Shown here: one piece after another, positions 37,625 to 51,323 of the stretch
Layout: each line of letters begins with the position of its first letter
How positions within the stretch are numbered: position 1 is the first letter of the stretch
NCBI GenBank assembly: GCA_932521035.1
Contig: OW051492.1
Coordinates: forward strand, 4,154,001-4,218,000
Length of the DNA: 64,000 nucleotides
Direction of reading: 5' to 3'
Source of the DNA: Oscheius dolichura
Taxonomy: Eukaryota > Nematoda > Chromadorea > Rhabditida > Rhabditidae
Translations under genes and position numbers: made by a program
Notes under the pieces: model-generated
What the model was told of the DNA's origin: nothing
What the model saw: only the letters and a program-made list of their open reading frames with translations
Database searches by the model: none

Positions 37625-38006
37625 GAAAAAATTGCATTTTTTTCACAAAGCGATAAGTTGGACCAACGCGAATCTACAGCTGTTCTTGCCCCTTGCCGTC
37701 ACAACAACCGAGTATCAAATAAAATACATTAGGGGGTAGTTCAAAGGTATATCCGTTATAATTATTGTCTTTTCGCTTTCTGTCCCTGGTTGACTAGCAC
37801 GCGTCGTTTTCACGTGACCCTGCGTCTCCTTGTCTCCTTCCAGCCCGTACTTTCAGGGTTTTCCTTGATGACTTCAACCTTTGGTCTCAACAGGGATATC
37901 ATATTCTCCGCAAGTGTCACATCCACTATATTAAAATTTCTTTTTTCCCAGGAGCAGACCAAAGGTTCACTAGGGTGGCAATATCTAATAAAATAAAAAT
38001 ATTTAG
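37625..38006. other. Upstream region / unresolved 5' exons of RAB3GAP2
   Basis: Contains acceptor-like AG and open stretches such as VFLDDFNLWSQQGYHIL near 37860-37910 that may be 5' exons of the next gene. I could not phase them. Confidence 0.35.
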
Positions 38007-41000
38007 ACGAGAGACGGTCAAGTACAAGTAGCTACGAGAGTACGGCTTCGGTTGATGTCGAAAAACCAGCCGGGGTAGAGGAATGGACGCCTTTTGTTGG
38101 ACAGGTAGCATATACCCTTGTTTTTTGAACACTAGCCCAGAAAAACGAAGGAGACACCGAGGAAGACGGCTCTTTTTGGCTAGGAGAGTGCACAGTGGCC
38201 ACCTACTCGTCCCTGGAGTATCTTCTCATTTGTAAGGGCCTCAGGTGGCTGCTCCTGAGGAGAAAAACCTCGGATGGGCAGTCTTTCGACTGCATGACGA
38301 CGAAAAAAATTGAAACAAAACCGTCTGAAATTCAAACCGTAGGAATGTTTCATTCTATTTATGGAGGAATTACAGTGCTACATAACACAATGTGTCATTT
38401 TCGGACTGGGCTCTTCCCGGCAATCCGAGCTGGTGGATAGCCTCGTGGTGGCCGTGGGCACTTCGCTGGGCTCTGTGCTCTTCTTCACCGAAAACGGGAA
38501 GATGCTCTTTGAGGAGACATTCGCGGCCAATTCTCCCATTATCCGGCTGTCTATGGACTACTCGGAGGTTATTTTCTATGTTACGGGAGAAGGGGTAAAT
38601 TCAGGATGGGCAGCTATTCTGTGTCGTGACCGAGAGCGACATCTTCGCCGTCAACGCCTTCTCCCTCCACGCCACCCTCCTCCAGAGCAAATCTGCTGTG
38701 AGTCCGGATGCCACCTGCCGGTAGATGATGGTTTCAGATAGCCAAGGGCGAGAAGACGGCCGCGGAGCTGAGCGACACGGTCGAGCTGGAGATGGCCCGG
38801 TTCCGGATAGAGGACAAGTCGCCCATAAGAGATGCCCTCTTCACGGGGATGCAGCAGCCGACGGCCTTCGATCAGTACGTCAAGGCCTCCCTCGACGACT
38901 TTAATGTTAGTGACCCCTTTCCTTTTTCAAGCCGACTTCAGAGCATGGTGGACAGGGCCGCCCCCAACTACTCGACCTTCTTCGTTCACACCCACAAAAT
39001 GTTCGCGACATTCTCGTGGTTCCCCGAGGGGGAGGACAGCCACCTCTGGGGCGAGACCGTCACCAAACTGGCCAATTCCGTAGGTGTCTACCCGTCCCGA
39101 AGACGCTTTTTCAGTTTATCCCTCATTTTGGACTTCGGAAATTCCTCGGGATCACCCAGGCGACCCCCAGGAAGAGTGCCCTCTCTCAGACGAGGCAGAA
39201 GGCCATGAACAGAAGCACACTGAACGACAGCCGGGAGATTATCCGAATGGCCAAGGGGCCCCAGCCCCGGCCGTGGATCGCCATCGTCGACAACCTGGCA
39301 CGAGTTCTTGTCATGGACGTAGGGCTTTTTTATATTTATATACGGTTGGTTCCAGTGGAAGACGAGACATGTGATGCGCTGGTTCAAGGGGTACCGAGAT
39401 GCGCAGGTAGCCTTCATAACATCCGGCCACGAGGGATCGACAGTCGTCTTCCTGGCCATATTTGCCCCGAGACGGTCCCTTCTGGAAGTGTGGCCACTTA
39501 TGGTATACTGTAACCCATTTAAAGAAGACAACAAATGATACAGAGGGGGGCTAGGGTGGCCGCGCAGACCGTGGATCCCAACGGAATGCTTCTGGACGGG
39601 GGCACGGCTGCCGTCATCTGCGGGAAACGAGAACTTCGTCAGCCGACACACGCCTATTTTGTAGACTCACAGGTATGTTTCGGAGGAACTGGAAGGGATA
39701 AAGATCCTTTTAGGGAAACTTCTTCAAAATCAACGTGCCCTACCACTTGGCATTCGTCGAAAACAATAACAGGGAACACGACCAACTGGTCCTGGGAAAG
39801 GTAGTCCTCCTCCATCCTGCCACCATTCAGCCATTCCAGATCAGCTCCGCCCGAGTCTTCAAAGTAGACGAGTTCCTGGACCTGTACAACTCTCTCCATG
39901 AGGCCTCCTCCAAGCGACTCGCCTTCCTCAAAGTCATCGCCTCGTGTAGTGGCCCCGACCTCCGGAGACTGTTGACGGAAGTGAGGAAGGTATTTACTCT
40001 TCTTTTTTTTTAAACAAAACGGCCCTAGGAAGAGTCGCTCGCAGAGTTCGACGAAGTTCAGCGGAAGAGCTTCGAGGATATATTGAAGCGGGTGGACAAC
40101 GTCCTCCGTGCCCATGAGACATTGGCCACGGCGATGGCCGAGAGGGCAGAGCTGGAGGAGGACGTGAATATCCCGTTGAGTACAAACAGTTCCGACCTGG
40201 TGAAGAGACACCTGGCAGTGGGAGAGACGTAGGCCGACTCTCTTCTCTCTACCAATCCATTCAGGGCAAAGACGGACTATCCTCCCGTCGAATGCCTTAT
40301 CTCCACCGTCACCTGGACATCCGAGCACACCAACATTCTGGAGAGGTCGGCCCTCCCCTCGTCTGGCTCACTTGCCCTTTAGGAATATACCCGACGTCGA
40401 CATCCTCCAAATTTGTCGGCTTGTCTTCGAGCCGATATTCACCAGGGCGGTGGACATCGACTTCTTCTTCGACCAGATCGTGCCGAAACTCCCGTTCACC
40501 GAGGTATCCCGTCAAATAATTTACAGTCGGAGCATACTTCCAGGCAACCGTCGTGGCCCTCTTCTCTCACTACATTCTCCACGGAAAGGAGGCCCTCGGT
40601 CCGAAGTTCTCCTCCATCGTCGACCTGCTGGAGACATTCGCCAAGGACATCCCCACCCTTCTTCCCCAATTGGAGCGAAGTGCCGTGGAGAGGTAAGAAT
40701 TGCCAGGTCGACAAAGAACCACGTTTCAGTCCGAATGTCTCACGAGGATTGATGCTTTCTGCAGCCATCTGGATAGTCAAAATGAGGGTGGAGAGTGCCA
40801 GGAAACAGGAGAAGAAAGGTATGACTAAATAATTCGCGTTGATATTTAAAGAAAGATCTAGAAGAGACAGCCGACGAGGGAGAAGAGACGGAACATGAGT
40901 GGGAGGCCTTCGACCCGACTCTGGAATACCACGACTGCGCCCTATTGGCCATGCACGCCGTTTGGCTCCTCTCCTGCGCCCGAAACGGGGTCACCTTCCA

Positions 41001-42439
41001 CAAAATGCTGACTACAGGGGCTGGCTACTTCAGAGAGCAGGTAGGGACGAGTCTCCCCATAATTTAAGAATGAAATCTAGATTGCCTCGTGGGTGGCAGA
41101 CCGACAGTTAACCATAGACGAGTTCCACTCGGCAGTGGCCGACTCCGAACAGTTGACGGAACTGTTCACCCTGGTCCCGAAGGTCCTGGAGGAGAACGCC
41201 CTGTTTGCCGACGTCGGATGGGAGCTGATGAGCTACTGGTTCAAGTCCAAGATGGACAACGTGGCCCTCCTCCAGGAGTCAGTGGAATTCATCGAGAGGA
41301 TCAAGAACAACCGCCTCCGACACGGGGTGGCCAAACTCGTCTGGGAGAAGTTCCTCCTCGACACGGTCAAGGCCCTCGCCAATATCATCGAAAGGTTCGC
41401 TCGGCCGCCCAAAGAGAGGGAGGCGAAACAGGCTCTCCAGATACAAGAGAGGCACATGGTACGGGATACCCTCCTCCGCAAGAGATCTTCTCTTTTCAGG
41501 AAGTATTCCTGGATATTTGCTGTCGTGTGCTGGAAATTCTGCGGGATGCCGTCAGAGATATGTATGTAATTTCTGCCCCAGCTGTGGATCACTTCCTCGA
41601 GGTGGGCAGTCTTCGTTCTTTTCCCCATCTTAATACTCTTAGATTGCCTTCGCCCATCCTCCGTCATGTGTGTCTAAAGTAGGCACTGGGAGGGATTCCC
41701 TCGTCCACATCGCTGTTCTCCAACAGCCGACCAACTACCACCTCGTCCTCCACCATCTCCATCTCCTCAAGATCTACATTCTCGTGGTAAGGCGCCCTGT
41801 CCTCTTGAGCTTCTTTAGATCCGCTCGGGAATAAAGATCCGTCCCCAGGAGGTGGTCTTCTGTGCCATTGGCCGACGTGCCTTCTTCCACCCCTTGGACT
41901 CACATCCACTAATCCCTCTGGAGAAAGTGGACGATGGGACACTGGAGAATAGACACAAGTTCTTGTCGAAAGTGGTGGAGACGGGGACGGAGGACGACAG
42001 GCGGATAGCCAAGGAGATGGCCGGCGAGTGGGCACTCACTGTCGAGCAGATCGCTCTCGTTGTAAGATATCCACTCTCCTCTTTAGTTTTCTTTCTTATT
42101 CAGGAAGCACTCGCCCATATCAGACATGGAGACGATGTTAAAGGCGCACAAGAGCTGTCATCAGTGTCATCGCCCCATATCGGGGCAAAGCTAGCCAAGA
42201 TCCTGGCAGCTCGACTGTTGAGGCTGGCCGACTCGAAGAAGACCCTCCTGACGGCTACTCACTTGAGAGTTCTCCAGGATGTGGCCTCGGATGAGCAGGG
42301 ACGAGTGGAATGGGACGGCGACTGGGTGGAGGCGGTGATCTCCCTGTCTGGCATAATGAAGAGCACCACCCTGGCCCCCGAGCACACTGCCCTTTTTGTG
42401 AAGATAATGTCGATAGCCACCCGCTACTGGGGTCTCTAG
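38007..42439 (+). CDS. RAB3GAP2: RAB3GAP2, non-catalytic subunit of Rab3GAP/Rab18 GEF complex
   Basis: Long spliced gene. N-terminal β-propeller: LVVAVGTSLGSVLFFTENGK, FFVHTHKMFATFSWFPEGED, WIAIVDNLARVLVMD, RWFKGYRDAQVAFITSGHEG, APRRSLLEVWPLM, FFKINVPYHLAFVENNN. The GYRDAQ and APRR..LEVW motifs are diagnostic. The C-terminal helical part includes IVDLLETFAKDIPTLL, YFREQIASWVADRQLTIDEF, LMSYWFKSKMDNVALLQES and the end HTALFVKIMSIATRYWGL at 42439. It partners RAB3GAP1 to regulate Rab3 and Rab18 in exocytosis and ER/lipid-droplet traffic. First exons are unresolved, so the true start lies upstream of about 38007. GC-rich. Tail-to-tail with the next gene, 61 bp apart; AATAAA at 42485-42490. Confidence 0.9.
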
Positions 42440-42500
42440 TCTCTCTGTACATTTGCCAAGCGGGTTCCTCTGTGTGATACTGTAAATAAATGTTTATACA

Positions 42501-43786
42501 TCAAATTGAGATCTTTCTGGATAAGGGTGCGAAGTATTCGGAGCTGGTGTAGTGAGAGGTGTGGGGGTGGCCATTGGTCGACCGGGTCCGGTAGCTGGAG
42601 TCGTCGAAGACGGCCAACTCCATCGAGCCATCAAAGGTCGAGCGACTGGAGTCCGTCGTCCGGGCCGAGGACGGCAATTGCAGAGGGGGATAAGAGCCCT
42701 GGTCGGAGGAGTAGGAGAGGGGCAAAGGCAGCGTTTCATAAGAGCGGCCCCTCCGGTGGGTGACCACGGACGAGCGGTCAATTCGGGGTCGACGGTTGTA
42801 GACGACACAGGCAGCACAGGTGGCCGTGAACAGGATGCCAAAGAGGATGCCAGTTATGATGAGGAGGAGGATCTGGTAGAATGGCATCCCGCTGTCTTTC
42901 TTCATCACGGGAGGCGTCGTGTCCGGGTACCGCATCGGCTCGAAGTTCTTCGGCAGGGGCTCTCCTTCCTTCACCCAATGGACGGTAGGGGCGCCCCTTC
43001 CCCCTTCGCCCCCACGACCCTCCTTATCCACCAGCTTTATCACAAAATCCTGATCATGGATACGATCCTGAGATAGGTTTCGTTAGTTTTACAATAAGAA
43101 TCTCGGTCCTACCTTTACTCGGGAGTCGATATAGGCCGGCAGGTTCTCGGCCAAGTCCCGCAATACAAAAGAGTCTTGCGATCCTCGGGGCACGAAGACA
43201 TTGCTGCCGTACTTCTTCCGCTGCTTGACCTGGACAAAGTCTCCGACCTCTTCCGGCCTACTGGAGAGGGCCACCCGGAACACGTGAATACCACATCCAT
43301 TGCCTGGAAATACGAATTTTACTCTGGGTCGTGGGGAACTGGTCGGACTGGACCGACTTCCTAATCAATTTATACCGCGGAACATTTTTGTCTACAGGAA
43401 AAAAGGATCACATTAATAGACATTTAGTGTTGCCTAAGAGTGGACGAATACATTCTCCCAAGAGCAAGGTCAGTTAATAGATCTATCTCGATACGAAAGG
43501 ATTCTACATAAGGTGTATTGACAAAATGGCCAGGAGGATGCCTATAGTATCCCGTATTCACCTTGTTTACAGCCGGCATCTTCGTTTTCGTAAGTCGCGT
43601 TGGGGTCGAGGGCTGTGGGAATCTCGGCCTCTTGAACTTCTGCGGTGGGTTCCTGATCTGGCGGAGGAGGGTCTAAAGGACAGCAGTTAGGGGAGGATAC
43701 GAGGGACAGGGACCTGTGTCGGCGAAGAGGAGGGGCAGACGGAGGACGAGGAATAAGAGGGCCCAGGCTGGCAGGAGAGAGGCCAT
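42501..43786 (-). CDS. Type I membrane protein of unknown family
   Basis: Signal peptide MASLLPAWALLFLVLRLPLL at 43786. An acidic Pro-rich linker follows (PPPPDQEPTAEVQEAEIPTA). The ectodomain is built around GCGIHVFRVALSSRPEEVGD, QVKQRKKYGSNVFVPRGSQD, LRDLAENLPAYIDSRVK and APTVHWVKEGEPLPKNFEPM. One membrane helix follows (FYQILLLIITGILFGILFTA), then a Ser/Tyr/Arg-rich cytosolic tail with possible Tyr motifs (GRSYETLPLPL, TSSEYFAPL). About 330 residues. I do not recognise the ectodomain; the two linker Cys and GCG suggest few disulphides. It sits between RAB3GAP2 (convergent) and the LDLR-like gene (same strand), about 210 bp downstream of the latter. The topology call is strong. Confidence 0.7.
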
Positions 43787-43996
43787 GCCATCGCCCAGTC
43801 TGATAAGACCCTTTTGATCGATCTCCGCCAATAATATTCCCCTTCCACCGAAGACAACAGGTTCTGGCCCCGCCAAGGACAACTCTCTTGTCTTGACCAC
43901 AATTAATTGCAGTTCTTTTTTTTGTGGGGCCTTTTGTGGGACAAGGATCAGCCACGGTTTATTATTATGGTACATGAGGTCATTTGGGAGGGAGGA

Positions 43997-46355
43997 TTAG
44001 AGGGTCCGAGCCGGACAGAAATCTTCGTCGCTTCTGTCGGAGCAGTCGGCCACGCCATCGCAGAGGCCGCCGGGGGATACGCACTTCTTGTTGTCGTGGC
44101 ATTGGAATTGGCCGGGGAGACAGATCCGAGGAGGACAGCTGATCTCGTCCTCCCGGTCGGCGCAGTGGGCCACCCCGTCGCAGAGGTACAGTCTCGAGAT
44201 GCACCTACCAATATTCTGTGTTTGCCCGTGGTGAACCTACTTTGGATCCCGTCCTCCGCATTCGATCTCCGTCCGTCCACAGTTGCTCACACACGTCTTG
44301 TTATCGTCGGCCAGCTCGAACCCCTCTCCACAGGCACATTTCGCCCCGACACCTCCTGCCCCCAAGAGGCACAGTTGGCTACAGCTCATCTCGGAGCAGA
44401 CATTCTGTCCTAGAATGAGATTAGTCGGCAGAGTGGGGAGGCCCAAACCGGGAGGCTGGAGACTCTTATGGAAGGCCTTGATGGAGTAGGGGAGGAGGGC
44501 CGTCTGTGCCAGGACAGTGATGTTGTCCCCACTGAGCTTGTGTGCTCGAAGCAGCCCTCTGTAAGTCCAGTCGGTCCAGTAGAGGAAGTCGTCCGCCACG
44601 GCCAGGCCGAAGATGTGCGGGACTGAGCCGGCATCTCCCACAATGGTTCGTCTTCCCGTTCCGTCAAGGTTTGCCATCCTGGAAAAGAGAGACGTAGATT
44701 AAAAAGGAGTAATTCTGACTCGATGATGTCGAGAAAAGCATCGGCCCAGTAGATTCTGTCGGCGTGGACGTCGACGGTGATGGCATTCGGCCAGGTGAGT
44801 CTATCGGTGACGATCTTCTTGAAACTGGAGCCATCGGTGGCAGCTGCCGCGATAAATGATGTGCTGGACCAGTCAGACACGAACATCAGCCTGAAACAGA
44901 AACTCCCCACTTTACTGGAAATGGGTTACCCCCGGTGGGGATGGAGGGCAATGGCGCGGGGCAGTCTCATGGCATCTCGGTAGAGGATCTTCCTGAATCG
45001 GCCGGACAGGCTCTGGACTAGGATGTCTGTCTTCCGGAGGGTGTAGAGGTTTCTGGCTATCCAGTCGACGGCGATGCCTTCGAGGCCCTCGACATCCTGC
45101 CGCTGAACATCCTGGGAGAAGGTGCCCTCGATGTTCATCCTCTCGATAGCGTGGGCCCCGATATCCGCGTAGTAAAGACGTCTCTCCTTAACCATTTGGC
45201 TTCCTCTCTCTTATATGAGCACCCCTTACCTGGACATCGATGTCAATCATGGCCGTCTTCTGGAGACCAGCCCGTTGCAGTTGGAAGGTCCTCCCATCGG
45301 CGCTGATGTTCCAAATCGACTGACCGTGGGCAAAGAACAGCCAGAGAGGCTCTAAACGAGATTCGGTGACTTCACCTCTCCTATCTCGCCTTCGTCGTTC
45401 CTGATGCAGGTGTGGTTATCCGGGGCTAGGTGGAAGAACTGCTCGTCGCAGGAACAGGCGAAAGAGCCAGGCGAGTTGGTACATCTCTGGGAACAGGGCA
45501 CGTCCGAGCACTCGTCGATATCTGCGCCCTGTTACGAAGAAGATAATCCTCCTACCAATGCACTTCCGAGACTCCTTGTCGTAGACGTAGCCGGATAGGC
45601 GGCACTCGCAATCCCCGTTACGGTCACAGACCTCCAGAGGCGGCGGCTTGGACTTGGTGTTGTTTGTGAGCAGGTTGCAGTTGCTGCCATCCCGGGTGGC
45701 CAGCAGCGAGAGGAGCGAAACCTCGACTTTGACCGCATCGGCACAGGAGTCAATTTCTCTCTCGAGGAGACAGTCCACGTAGGCTTGGATGACGGAACAC
45801 TCGTAGGAGTGGATGGGGGAGGCTGCTGAAAGGGACCGGTGAGTCGGCGAAGGGTGGGGGATACGCTGGGAGTGGCCGAAGGGTATCTTACGGGAATTGG
45901 TCTCGTCGCGAAGGATGTTGGTTCGGTTGAGGAAGCACTGTCGCAGCTCGAGGTCCCTCTCCAGGTCGACGAGGCAGTCCCTCTCCTCGCGGACTATCGC
46001 CAGGTACTTGTCCTCGCACATCATCCCGTACATCTTCTCGACGTGGCCCGCCCTCGACGCTCTGAAGAGACTCAGGGTCAGGTTAAGATTTTCTTTACCT
46101 GCAGAGGGGACGGACCCCGGCCGTGCAGAGGAGGTAGGAGTTATAGTCTCGACAGTGTCGGTCGATCTCGGAAAGGGCCGGGTGGAGGGCCGTTTGGGAA
46201 GGGCTGGCATAGGAGACGAGGGGCGAGACACAGTTCAGAGTGAGGGCCTCTTCGAAGAGGTCACAGTCTGGCCGGACGACGGCCACGAGACCTGAGGGAC
46301 GGGATAACGGGAGGAGGAGGACGACGCTACCTATGAGGACAAGGAGGAGACGCAT
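43997..46355 (-). CDS. Secreted LDL-receptor-like protein: Cys-rich N-terminus, EGF, YWTD propeller, LDLa
   Basis: Signal peptide MRLLLVLIG at 46355 is split by an intron. A Cys-rich helical region follows (CDLFEEALTLNCVSPLVS, HCRDYNSYLLC, YGMMCEDKYLAIVREERDCL, SYECSVIQAYVDCLLEREID), spaced like nematode DUF19/T20D4.11 domains. Next come ECSDVPCSQRCTNSPGSFAC (EGF) and a YWTD-type propeller (LYYADIGAHAIERMNIEG, LEGIAVDWIARNLY, ITVDVHADRIYWADAFLD, FLYWTDWTYRGLLRAHKLS). An EGF (CSQLCLLGAGGVGAKCACG) and two LDLa repeats (CDGVAHCADREDEISC, CDGVADCSDRSDEDFC) close it. The stop follows at 43997 with no membrane helix, so it is secreted. Likely an extracellular ligand-binding or co-receptor protein. 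Domain calls are firm except DUF19-like. Confidence 0.87.
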
Positions 46356-46525
46356 GACTCGAGGAGGCAATTGACAGAGTCTGACCCAGGGCTGACCTTG
46401 TTTGCACTGGGCATCAAGCTAGCGGCTACTCGTCCACCGACGGCACACATCTTCTCAGCACAGCGTACATATTTATTCAATTCTGACACATTTCCGACCA
46501 GTAAATTATGAAAGAAAGACGACTT

Positions 46526-47566
46526 CTACCCGGCGTATCGTCGTGTCCACTGTCGGGCCTTCTTGTCGAATTCCTTCCGGTCCTCCTTGAACTGCTTCCC
46601 AATCGGGCAGACCAGGGCATCATCTGCGAGATCTCTTGGTCTCAGAGGGAAGGTATTACAGTACCTGGATTGCAGTTCATCATGAGGGTACGAAGAGACA
46701 TGAGTACGGTAGCTATGCTCATGGTGGCATTCCACTTGTCCTTGAGGATGTCAAGACAGACCTCACCCTGGGCATTGATGTTACAGTGATAGATACGGGT
46801 GTGGAAGGTGACCTAGAGGGATTAGAGGAGGCGACGGCGGGAATACCTTGGGTGGATTGAAGGGATAATCCCGGGGCACGTAAATAGTACAGAAGAAGGT
46901 CCCGCCCTCGTAGACCGTGTGCTCCGGCCCCTCGACCACGGCTGCCCACTCGTAGAGATCGTCGGCCTTTGGGGCGGCATGGCATCCTTCCGGTTGTAGC
47001 TTGCCCAGGTCGTTGGCTTCTTTCAAAAGCCTTTTGGAGCCGGGTCGATGGCTCGCCTGTTTGGGAGGACTCTGTTTCCTTTTCAACACCCGTTTCACTT
47101 CTGTCGTCTAAAGGGATTCTTTTCTCCGTCTGTTGATAGCGACTTACCACTGCCGGAGGGCCGTTGATCCTCGGAGTAATGGGTACTTGATTGGGGATAA
47201 CCCGCCCGCTTGTTATTTGTCCCTGCTCTGCTAGTCGTCCTGTAATTTCACATTTTATAACTGTAACCTGATATCATCGGAATCGGGTTTCTAAACAATG
47301 GAGCCGTTTTGATTTGTGCCCGTTGACATTATCTTACCTTCTCCCGGCTGGGAAACTCGGAATCCGTCATCGAATCGAAGAATAGCGTTGGCTGAACCTG
47401 GCATTCTGTGTCGTGCTTGATCCGTTTCAGGATCCCAAGGTAATAATTCTGATAAATCATTTGAGGTCTGGTCAGGACCGGGCGAATGTCTTTGTAAGGA
47501 AATTACTCTTCTCCTTTGTAATGCAGTATCTAGATGAGGTCTTCTTTGTTCCGGCCTACTCGTCAT
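46526..47566 (-). CDS. E2 ubiquitin-conjugating enzyme (UBE2E/D-like) with long N-terminal extension
   Basis: UBC fold: [70 protein letters not shown] (active Cys codon at 46756-46758), [13 protein letters not shown], and [12 protein letters not shown] at the 46526 stop. HCNIN replaces the usual HPN and YAG replaces YAT, as in the UBE2E group. In front of the fold lies about 130-145 residues of basic Ser/Pro/Gln-rich extension ([20 protein letters not shown] from 47566, then [20 protein letters not shown]). Short introns split it. Role: E2 in cytosol/nucleus. The extension could mediate localisation. The start at 47566 is the furthest in-frame ATG; 47404 is an alternative. Confidence 0.87.
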
Positions 47567-48062
47567 TGAACTGCAATTATGACATTAGTAACAAGCGAAG
47601 CACTTTAACAAGATTGTTTTCCTACAAGTCTCAATCAATAAGCCGGAAACGCGGTCAAGATATAACGAGCAGAGGCTGCTTTCAGAGGGCACTCGGAACG
47701 GAACATTTTCGAAAAAAGAAGCATGGGATTCAAAAGAGATAAAATGGGATAAGATGGAAGTGAGTGGGGGACGAGATACTGAAATAAGCTCTTTGGACGG
47801 TGAGAAATTAACGGGTAGATCGATAAGTTCTTGTACTTCTTACCCCTTACCCCTTAACGGCATCTGATGGAATGGCCTGGTGTTATAAAACAAGGGGAAA
47901 AATCGGAAAATTCATTATAAAAAAGTGGAAATGTGCAATCACAAAAAGAACGAACACCGATGACAAGATGGATCAAGCGACACATGCGACATAGATTATG
48001 GGGTTTATACAAATTTACAAAATAGATAAAATGAGATGTAGTCACAACTTTGAGATGATCAC
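47567..48062. other. Intergenic between E2 and RAB5
   Basis: AT-rich, with a short direct repeat TACCCCT TACCCCT near 47839-47853. No coding or RNA gene supported. Confidence 0.45.
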
Positions 48063-49326
<1,264 letters not shown>

Positions 49327-50308
49327 TAAAATAACAATTTAGTTTTAAAAAACTATCTACCGAGTATCAGAGATAACAGAAATAAAAAAAAAGGATTGGA
49401 AATGCTAGTGTGAAACAACTGACAAAGCCGGTCAGTCTAAACAAATGGGGTCGATGACGAAGGGGCGAATTTTTGGCTGCGTAGATACGGGTCCAAGGCA
49501 TGACTGCCTGGACTGAGTAGCAAAGCGTTCCGCTCAGAAATTCAAACTCCCCCCTTTAAACGAAATTTCAAACGGACTTCATTAGTTTTATTCTTCCGTT
49601 TTATGATGAACTGATGCATAAAAACTATATGAAACACCAAAAGACATTATTTGCAGCCGGAAAATAGGCTCATAACATCAATGCCAGTGTTTCGTGGTTG
49701 CATTATCGATTTACGTGTAACCACTTACCCTTTCAACACCGCTGCATGTGATATAAACGGATTTAACTGCGGTTCGTTTAGGCAGGTTATCAGCCCTAGT
49801 AAAAATAAAAACCCCTTACTGCATTCATTGTATCGTTCTTCAAAGCGCCTGCTTGAGTATACGCTAAACGGTGCAAGTTTTGCCATAAAGAATAGGCTTA
49901 CAAATAAAGAAATTGGAAAACAATAACAAAGAATGTGGCAGACAAAAGGAAGGAATGCTCACCGTCTCACGAGTGTTTACGATGAATAAAAATCGCGTGA
50001 ACCACCATACGGCCAAGTTGCCCCATCTAGATAGAATTACCCTTTAGTTTTCAGTAAATATAACCAACGAATTTCTATATTTTTTATCGAAGTTTTTCGT
50101 ATTGACACGGGAATAATGGATGTCGGCTTTCGCGAATCCCTATTCCTTTGCTTCCGTGATTGATAACGTTGCATATGACATCATCTCAGTTGCCTTACTC
50201 CCTTGTGACTTTTCGATTCGCTTGATTTAGCACAACTACTCTCTATGCAGCTCTGTTTCTGTGCTTTTTTTTCTTGGTGTCTCTTATACTAATGTGTTCT
50301 TTTGCAGG
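49327..50308. other. Divergent promoter region, RAB5 and NMNAT
   Basis: No gene supported. A plus-strand 81-codon frame (ATG 49681, MPVFRGCIIDLRVTTYPFNT...) has no introns, no recognised domain and lies in the shared promoter, so it is treated as incidental. A long pyrimidine stretch with tttgcag precedes the NMNAT start. Confidence 0.4.
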
Positions 50309-51073
50309 ATGTGGGGAAAAGGTTCGCAAATAGCTCTGTTAGCTTGCGGATCGTTCAACCCCCCAACCTTTATGCACCTTAGGATGATGGAATTGGCTAG
50401 GGAAATCTTAGAAACAGAATTCAAGTGTGATGTTGTGGAAGGAATCCTTAGTCCAGTAGCTGACGGATATGCCAAACCTAATTTGGCTCCGGCTCAACAT
50501 CGTCTCAACATGCTGACAATCGCCACCAGAGATTCGGACTGGTTAATTCCTGACGGATGGGAGGCAAGTCAAGGAACGTGGACCAGGACTCGAGAAGCAC
50601 TTCGGTATCATCAGCAAAGAGTGCATAAGAAGTATGGTCCAGATGTGCGCGTTGTCCTGGTTGCTGGTGGAGACTTCGTCAGCTCATTTAGAAGTAAACT
50701 TGAATCAGGAGAATGGTTATGGCATAAAGAAGATCTCGTCAATATCGTTAAACAATACGGACTAATTTGCCTTGTCAGAGAAGGTTTGCGAGCACATACA
50801 GTTTTCGACAGTTTGAACTTTCTGGCAAATTATAAGGATTTTTGCTTGGTTAGTATTTTCTCTAATTATATTTATATTTGAGTTTTTAAACATAACACAT
50901 ATTTTTAGGAAATACACGATGATGTTTGTCCAAATTCGATAAGTTCTACCCGGATTCGAGAAGCAATTCGTAACGGCCGTTCATTAAAATATGCTCTTGA
51001 CGATGCCCTTATTAATTATATTCAAAAACATAGGCTCTATACTGTTATGATGAACGCCGTCATTGCTACATAA
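50309..51073 (+). CDS. NMNAT: Nicotinamide-nucleotide adenylyltransferase (NMNAT)
   Basis: MWGKGSQIALLACGSFNPPT...FMHLRMMELAREILETE carries the nucleotidyltransferase motif GSFNPxxxMH. Next are DVVEGILSPVADGYAKPNLA, DSDWLIPDGWEASQGTWTRT, VVLVAGGDFVSSF, QYGLICLVREGL and the C-terminal ISSTRIREAIRNGRSLKYAL (SxTxxR), stop at 51073. Two exons visible, with one intron at about 50849-50909. Makes NAD+ from NMN and ATP. It lacks a central insert (no isoform-specific palmitoylation Cys pair or nuclear signal), so it is a compact NMNAT like NMNAT3 in size. The ATG is one base after tttgcag. Confidence 0.95.
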
Positions 51074-51323
51074 TTCAAAGTAAGCAACGGACATTTATTT
51101 TTATTATTTTTTTGTTGTTCATTTCATCAAGGTTAACTTTTTGCCCAATTTCCGAATTATCGGGTCAGTCATTGTGATTTTTGTTTTATTGCAATATTGA
51201 GAAGTTTTATAAATACTTACGCATTACTTGTTTTTTTTTCGTGGATCACCACTACTGCATAACCTGTTTTTTAAAACTTTTTCTATCGTCAGAATTTTTT
51301 TTAGAATTGATGCCCGAGTTCCA

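Noticed and set aside
37345..37626. 93-codon ORF across the inverted-repeat element
   Set aside because: It lies inside the MITE-like element and is an accident of its sequence, not a transposase.
47839..47853. Short TACCCCT repeat, telomere-like
   Set aside because: Only two units; not a telomeric array.
49651..49926. Plus-strand 80-90 codon ORF upstream of NMNAT
   Set aside because: The in-frame start at 49651 is not ATG (first ATG 49681). There is no splice signal and no family, and it sits in a shared promoter. It reads like a chance frame, so it is not counted as a gene.
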